DNA of 64,000 nucleotides from Carex sylvatica (lineage: Eukaryota; Streptophyta; Magnoliopsida; Poales; Cyperaceae), in assembly GCA_964058845.1 (NCBI GenBank), contig CAXKVR010000424.1, positions 32,181 through 96,180 on the forward strand, in the 5' to 3' direction. Both the position numbers and the translations under genes were made by a program. Below the pieces are notes generated by a model. That model searched no databases. It was not told where the DNA came from and saw only the letters and a list, made by a program, of their open reading frames with translations. This document shows, piece by piece, positions 60,102-64,000 of this stretch (position 1 is its first letter; each line of letters starts with the position of its first letter).

Positions 60102-61187
60102 TTAAATATCAACATCACAGTAGACTCTATCAAAATCCGTCGATTTAGATTTAGAGAATTGTACGACCACGGGGCAATATGCCCGCAAGGTGTAGTGCTT
60201 GGTCTTGGCCAACCCGACTTTGAATCTGATTCTTGATCTGACTCTAACCTCCAGTTCAACCTTTCCGCTGGATCGGTCATGCTTCAAGTCCTTTGTCACC
60301 GAATCAAGCAGAGGTGTGGACTTGGACAGTGGGTGCACATCGAGTCTAGTGGCATTGCGCTTCGGTTGGTGGAATGGATCGACATTGCTGAATGCTATCA
60401 TCTCATCATCATACCTGTCAAGCCAACAATTTGGTAGTTAAATAGTATTCTTTATTAACATAAATATTGTTTAGAAAATGTTGTCAGATGATTTTATCAT
60501 CTTCTTCAAAATAACATCAGCCTATGTTTTTCCTTTTAAAAAAATAATAAAACATTGGTTCTGCAAGTAGAGAAATATAGAGTATAGCCAACATTGGACT
60601 GAGAATTAAATTGCACAGCACAATTTTTAATATAAATTCATCATATCTGTTTATGTCAAACGTTCAAAAATTGAAGATTGTTACCAGATGCTAGATATAT
60701 ATATATATATATATACTGCATAATTTAGACGTATATGTTATCAGATGCTGGAAAGCAGCTATGGAGAAACATAATTGGTGAACACTTGTAACGGCGAAAT
60801 AGACACGCACACATATGTAATTGAATAAATGGTAAGAGCATGAGCATGCCAATTATTACTTTGAGAGAATTACTGAAAATTGTATTACCAGACAGTGACT
60901 TCGAAGTAATCGTAGTACACTGAAACCCTGTGATTGCGATTGTCTGCTACAAGGGCAAGATCAAATGTTGCATTAAGCGCATCTGAAGAGCTGATGTTAA
61001 AATCACGCACGCTCGCACCATCAACATAATAGTCAATTGGCTTTGGACGAACGACCAGCCAGAAAATGAGAATTATAAGGCCGACGATTACAGCAATGGT
61101 TACCACCAATGCTATCAAGCAATAAAGCAATCGCCGGGCTCCACCAGTTTTCTGGGTTGCTTGGTGGCTGCGCCCTGGGGCAGCCAT
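60102..61187 (-). CDS. NDR1/HIN1-like (NHL) LEA2-domain membrane protein, 203 aa, complete
   Basis: Two exons on the minus strand: 60889-61187 and 60102-60414, joined by a GT-AG intron that splits a Trp codon (TG|G). The short N-terminal tail MAAPGRSHQATQKTGGARR is followed by one hydrophobic membrane segment at about residues 20-46. A LEA2 fold follows, with FNISSSDALNATFDLALVAD, a YYDYFEVTVWYDDE strand region and a C terminus ending YCDVDI. N-glycosylation sequons (NIS, NAT) fit an extracytoplasmic domain. Length and layout match plant NHL/YLS9 proteins, plasma-membrane proteins linked to defence and stress; the specific role here is unknown. ATG 61187 precedes the basic tail and is the only sensible start. 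Confidence 0.9.
60692..60714. repeat. (TA)n microsatellite in the NHL gene intron
   Basis: An uninterrupted TA run inside the single intron. Confidence 0.8.
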
Positions 61188-61760
61188 TGTTAAAACTTTA
61201 GTTGGAGATTGAAATTGTTTCTTGAATGAGGATAGAATTTGTGTAGTGTTGTCTGGAGATGAAACGAATGTGCCAAATGGTGCTTTAAAGTAGTGAAGAA
61301 AAAAGTGGCGGTATAAAAGCTGGAAGAATATTTAAATTCAAAGGTTATAACTTGATATAGAAGTGTCCATATATTTCAAACTTTCGTGTGTATTTTTCTG
61401 TATTGCGAGTCGTATAGTTTGTTAATATTTAAAGTCGGTACGTCCAGTGACCTGCTTCGTGCTGTTATACATGTATGTGTGCAGAGAGAACTCGAAAAAG
61501 GATTGTGTGAATGGATGAGTAAGCTTATATGCTTTGTGCTTTAAAGTCTGTAAACAACTCTTTGCTTTGTTTGCTTTGTTTTCTTTTGCTTTTCCTCTCC
61601 TTTAGTTTTCTTTTGTTCCCTTTATCCATTGAATTTGAATTTGGAATCCTTCCTGCACACTCAACAAGGATGTTTTAAGGTTACTGTTTCAGGTTTCATT
61701 GTGCTGTGAACTCTTTGCAATTCTTTCTCTTTGTTTAGAAGATATGAATCTTAAGAATGG
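61188..61760. other. 5' flank and presumed promoter of the NHL gene
   Basis: It contains the 5' leader upstream of ATG 61187. A weak TTTATA-like element on the minus strand lies near 61312-61317; no strong TATA box was found. No other gene was seen. Confidence 0.35.
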
Positions 61761-61763
61761 GGG

Positions 61764-61945
61764 CAATTTGATGGCTATCAGACCAAATTCCATATGATGT
61801 CCGGATAGAGCTGTTCGATCCGCATCAAGTTTTGTGAGCACTTGCTCTGCACAAATCTTAAAGTTGTCTACAGGAATATTGATGCAGGTCGGACGGCTCT
61901 GGCATGACATCAGACCGAATTTAGTCCGATGCCCCATCGAACTGC
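61764..61945. mobile_element. Foldback MITE upstream of the NHL gene, copy 1
   Basis: Inverted arms of about 65 bp: TTTGATGGCTATCAGACCAA on the left, and TTCGATGGGGCATCGGACTA read inward from the right, both containing a CATCAGACC-type block. The loop is GTGAGCACTTGCTCTGCACA with flanking bases. A similar copy follows at 61980-62147. Confidence 0.6.
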
Positions 61946-61979
61946 TCCAGATTCCTTTGTCTTTACCTTTAATTGAATC

Positions 61980-62147
61980 GAGAAGTACTTGAACAATTCG
62001 ATGGGTATCATATCAAATTTGGTCTGATGCCTGAATAGAGATATTTGATCCGCAACAAATTCCGTGAGCACTTGATCTGCACAAATCTAAAAGTTGTTTG
62101 CGAATCTTGATGCAGATCAAACGACTCTTGAATAGCATCAGACCAAA
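61980..62147. mobile_element. Foldback MITE upstream of the NHL gene, copy 2
   Basis: It has the same arms and loop as copy 1 (TTCGATGGGTATCATATCAA, loop GTGAGCACTTGATCTGCACA), with a shortened right arm. CCTTTAATTGAAT lies on both sides (61967-61979, 62148-62160), either a long target duplication or a trace of local tandem duplication. Confidence 0.55.
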
Positions 62148-62382
62148 CCTTTAATTGAATTACAGATAGCTAACATTGAACCAAAAGCTGTTTGTCATAC
62201 TAGATGTCTAGATATGATCAAATCCAGAAGGACGCCAATGAACACTTTCTATCATACACTGATACACACTTTTAGATCCTGGTACAATGACCAAATATAA
62301 CACACATAATTAGAGCGAAAAAAAGGTGCGTAATGAATAATCATTTGAATTTCTGTACGCCACTTGTAAGAGAGTTTGGATT

Positions 62383-62552
62383 CTATAAAATAACACAAAT
62401 TTTGAGTTTAATTCCGAATGGTCGAATCAGAATCCAAGTAAATCTGGATTAATTTAAAATTTTAAGGAATTGTTTTAAAATTCGTGTCAACTTATGACGA
62501 ACGGTCCAGAGTTCAAACTCAAATTTTAAATTATGTTAGGAGATCTAAATTA
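62383..62552. mobile_element. Degenerate MITE of the GTAACTCAAA family
   Basis: Inverted ends of about 45 bp share AATTTTGAGTTT and GGTCG/GACCG-type motifs and resemble the element at 1689-1829. The arms are only moderately similar. No target duplication. Confidence 0.4.
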
Positions 62553-62639
62553 TTTTGTAAGAATATCTCATTTTATTCTCTTATCCTTATTTAATTATCA
62601 GTTGTGGTCCTTGTGGAAAAGCTATTGTCTTAACATGTG

Positions 62640-62795
62640 AACTCTTAAAAGCATAACATGAAGTGACTCTTAGTCAGATTCGTTCGATTCACATCAAGAT
62701 TCGTGAACATTTGATTCTTCAAATCTCAAAGATGTCAGAACGAATATTGATGCGAATCAAACGGATGAGACAGAGATTAGTCTAATTTGGGCCGT
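62640..62795. repeat. Diverged relative of the NHL-upstream foldback MITEs
   Basis: TTCGATTCACATCAAGATTC and GAATATTGATGCGAATCAAA match the central arms of the elements at 61764-61945 and 61980-62147. The outer ends are not well preserved. Confidence 0.45.
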
Positions 62796-62799
62796 CCTC

Positions 62800-63454
62800 G
62801 ATTCCTTAGGAAGGCGTTCTTGAATTGATTGAGTCATTTGAGTGGTCCTTGGGCCACCACAGTGAAGGGCTGTAAAAGCCCAAAGAGAGGCCCAACAAAG
62901 ACTTAAGCCAGCCCAAGATCATATTGAATTATTGGGTTCCATATCTTGACCCACATTCCTTTTCATTTAAATCGGGTCGAATTATATTTAAACAAGTCCG
63001 ATTTTTAAGTATTTGATGAATTAACATTGCACTGTTTTTGTATTATCTATTATAGTAATATTATAATTATTTAATATTTTTATTAACATTGCAGACGCGC
63101 AATGTTTGTATTTGAAAATATTGAATTATTGAAGCAAGATTTACTGAATCATAAGTTAATATGTATCTTTTATATAACTTTGAGGATCTAATTATACAAT
63201 GAGATGTTACCCCTCCAGATCTAAATAGGATTTTCTTTATATATAAATTTTATTACAAAATCAACATAATATTTGTAGTTAAATATTCACCTAAACAACT
63301 AATTTATAGCTTTCTTTTCACTTTCATTATTTATAATTAATATGAAAATAAACATGCAAAATTTAATAATTGAAATTCCTGTTTAGCTCAAACTCGATAT
63401 TTGGATAATTCATTACTCGAATTCAACTAAAAAGCAAATTAAACTAAAGCCGTG
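62800..63454. other. Intergenic, no feature recognised
   Basis: AT-rich DNA with no exon or repeat boundary that I can support. Confidence 0.45.
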
Positions 63455-64000
63455 TGTTGGTCCCAAAGCACCTGGGTGGTGAATAGGGTCTTTTTGTATT
63501 TTTATCTAAGTAATAAAGTTCTAGTGCGTATATAAGTTATTTTTTACAGAAACTAGAATTATTTTGTCATAAACTAAAATATAAAGTAAATAGTAGAGTT
63601 TAGAGATTCTTGACACAATAGTTGTTTACAGAGTTCGGCACTAACGCCTACGTCTCCGGGGACCGCGACCTTCAAGATGGCGTGTCTTTCTTTATCTAAT
63701 GAGAAATGATTACAAGGTGGAACCAGTGAGCCTTTACAGTATTCTAGGAAGTCATACGGCCCGAACACGAGCACTAAATGCTCAAAGGAAGACAATCCAA
63801 TTCGCGAGAATTTGATCACGCATGATCACTCTAGGAGTTATTAAATTGATTATGACTATTGAAGTTTAAGTGCACAAGCATCAATGGCTTTCTCTAGATC
63901 TGAGAATACAAAATATTAAAGTTGGAGGCGGCCAGAGTGATACTCCAAACCTTGGTATAGCTTCTATTTATAGAGAGTTAATAAAAATGAAGTAAGTGGT
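63455..64000 (-). mobile_element. Copia (Sirevirus-like) LTR, cut by the right window edge
   Basis: It starts TGTTGGTCCCAAAGCACC followed by GGGTGGTGAATAGGG. A GCCTACGTCTCCGGGG block and a TTACAAGGTGGAACCAGTGA stretch follow in the same order as in the decayed LTR at 15100-16190. Such motifs are typical of plant Sirevirus LTRs. The element continues beyond the window, so the right boundary and coding part are not seen. The orientation is inferred. Confidence 0.45.

Overview
The window is AT-rich nuclear DNA of a flowering plant, probably a eudicot; I cannot name the species. The evidence is GT-AG introns of plant type, plant-specific gene families (an NDR1/HIN1-like LEA2 protein, an NT-C2 coiled-coil protein, a plant RING-type protein) and a dense plant transposon load. 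There are no bacterial features.

Three host genes can be supported, all on the minus strand. (1) 1-1448 is the 5' part of an Arg/Glu-rich protein of the plant RING E3 family typified by Arabidopsis At5g04460; it has three exons here, runs off the left edge, and has a TATA box at 1557-1564. (2) 34092-41861 is a complete eight-exon gene for a 1191-residue protein with an N-terminal EEIG1/EHBP1-type C2 domain followed by about 900 residues of coiled coil. (3) 60102-61187 is a complete two-exon gene for a 203-residue NHL/LEA2 membrane protein. A possible two-exon coding fragment of unknown family lies at 18166-18469 (+). The genes do not form a pathway; they are separate loci divided by repeats.

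The rest is mostly transposable elements. The largest is an intact Ty3/gypsy chromovirus-like element on the minus strand (19076-28313, LTRs 2131 and 2129 bp, target duplication GTTAA). It is very young (7 substitutions between LTRs), yet its polyprotein has a stop codon inside the chromodomain-like tail. A related solo LTR (53532-56441, target duplication ATAAA) sits inside an older foldback MITE and carries an array of GC-rich hairpin motifs. Decayed LTR pieces lie at 15100-16190, 29749-31110 and 63455-64000.

DNA transposons are abundant and many have exact target duplications: Mutator-type (9 bp) at 3737-4503, 42371-42556, 46567-46777, 47658-47836 and 57324-57502; hAT-type (8 bp) at 9988-10181, 49656-50254 and 51224-51424, and 7185-7763 with one mismatch; a CACTA element (3 bp) at 11335-12581; a Harbinger-like MITE (TTA) at 58102-58249. 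A broken FAR1-like/MULE transposase gene lies at 43397-45953. LINE pieces occur at 4759-5806 (-), 14570-14953 (+), 31990-32512 (+) and 32557-32628 (-). Layout: 1-1.6 kb gene; 1.7-18 kb DNA transposons and LINEs; 19-28.3 kb gypsy element; 28.3-34 kb decayed repeats; 34-42 kb NT-C2 gene; 42-60 kb MULE/MITE/solo-LTR zone; 60-61.2 kb NHL gene; 61.7-64 kb MITEs and an LTR edge.
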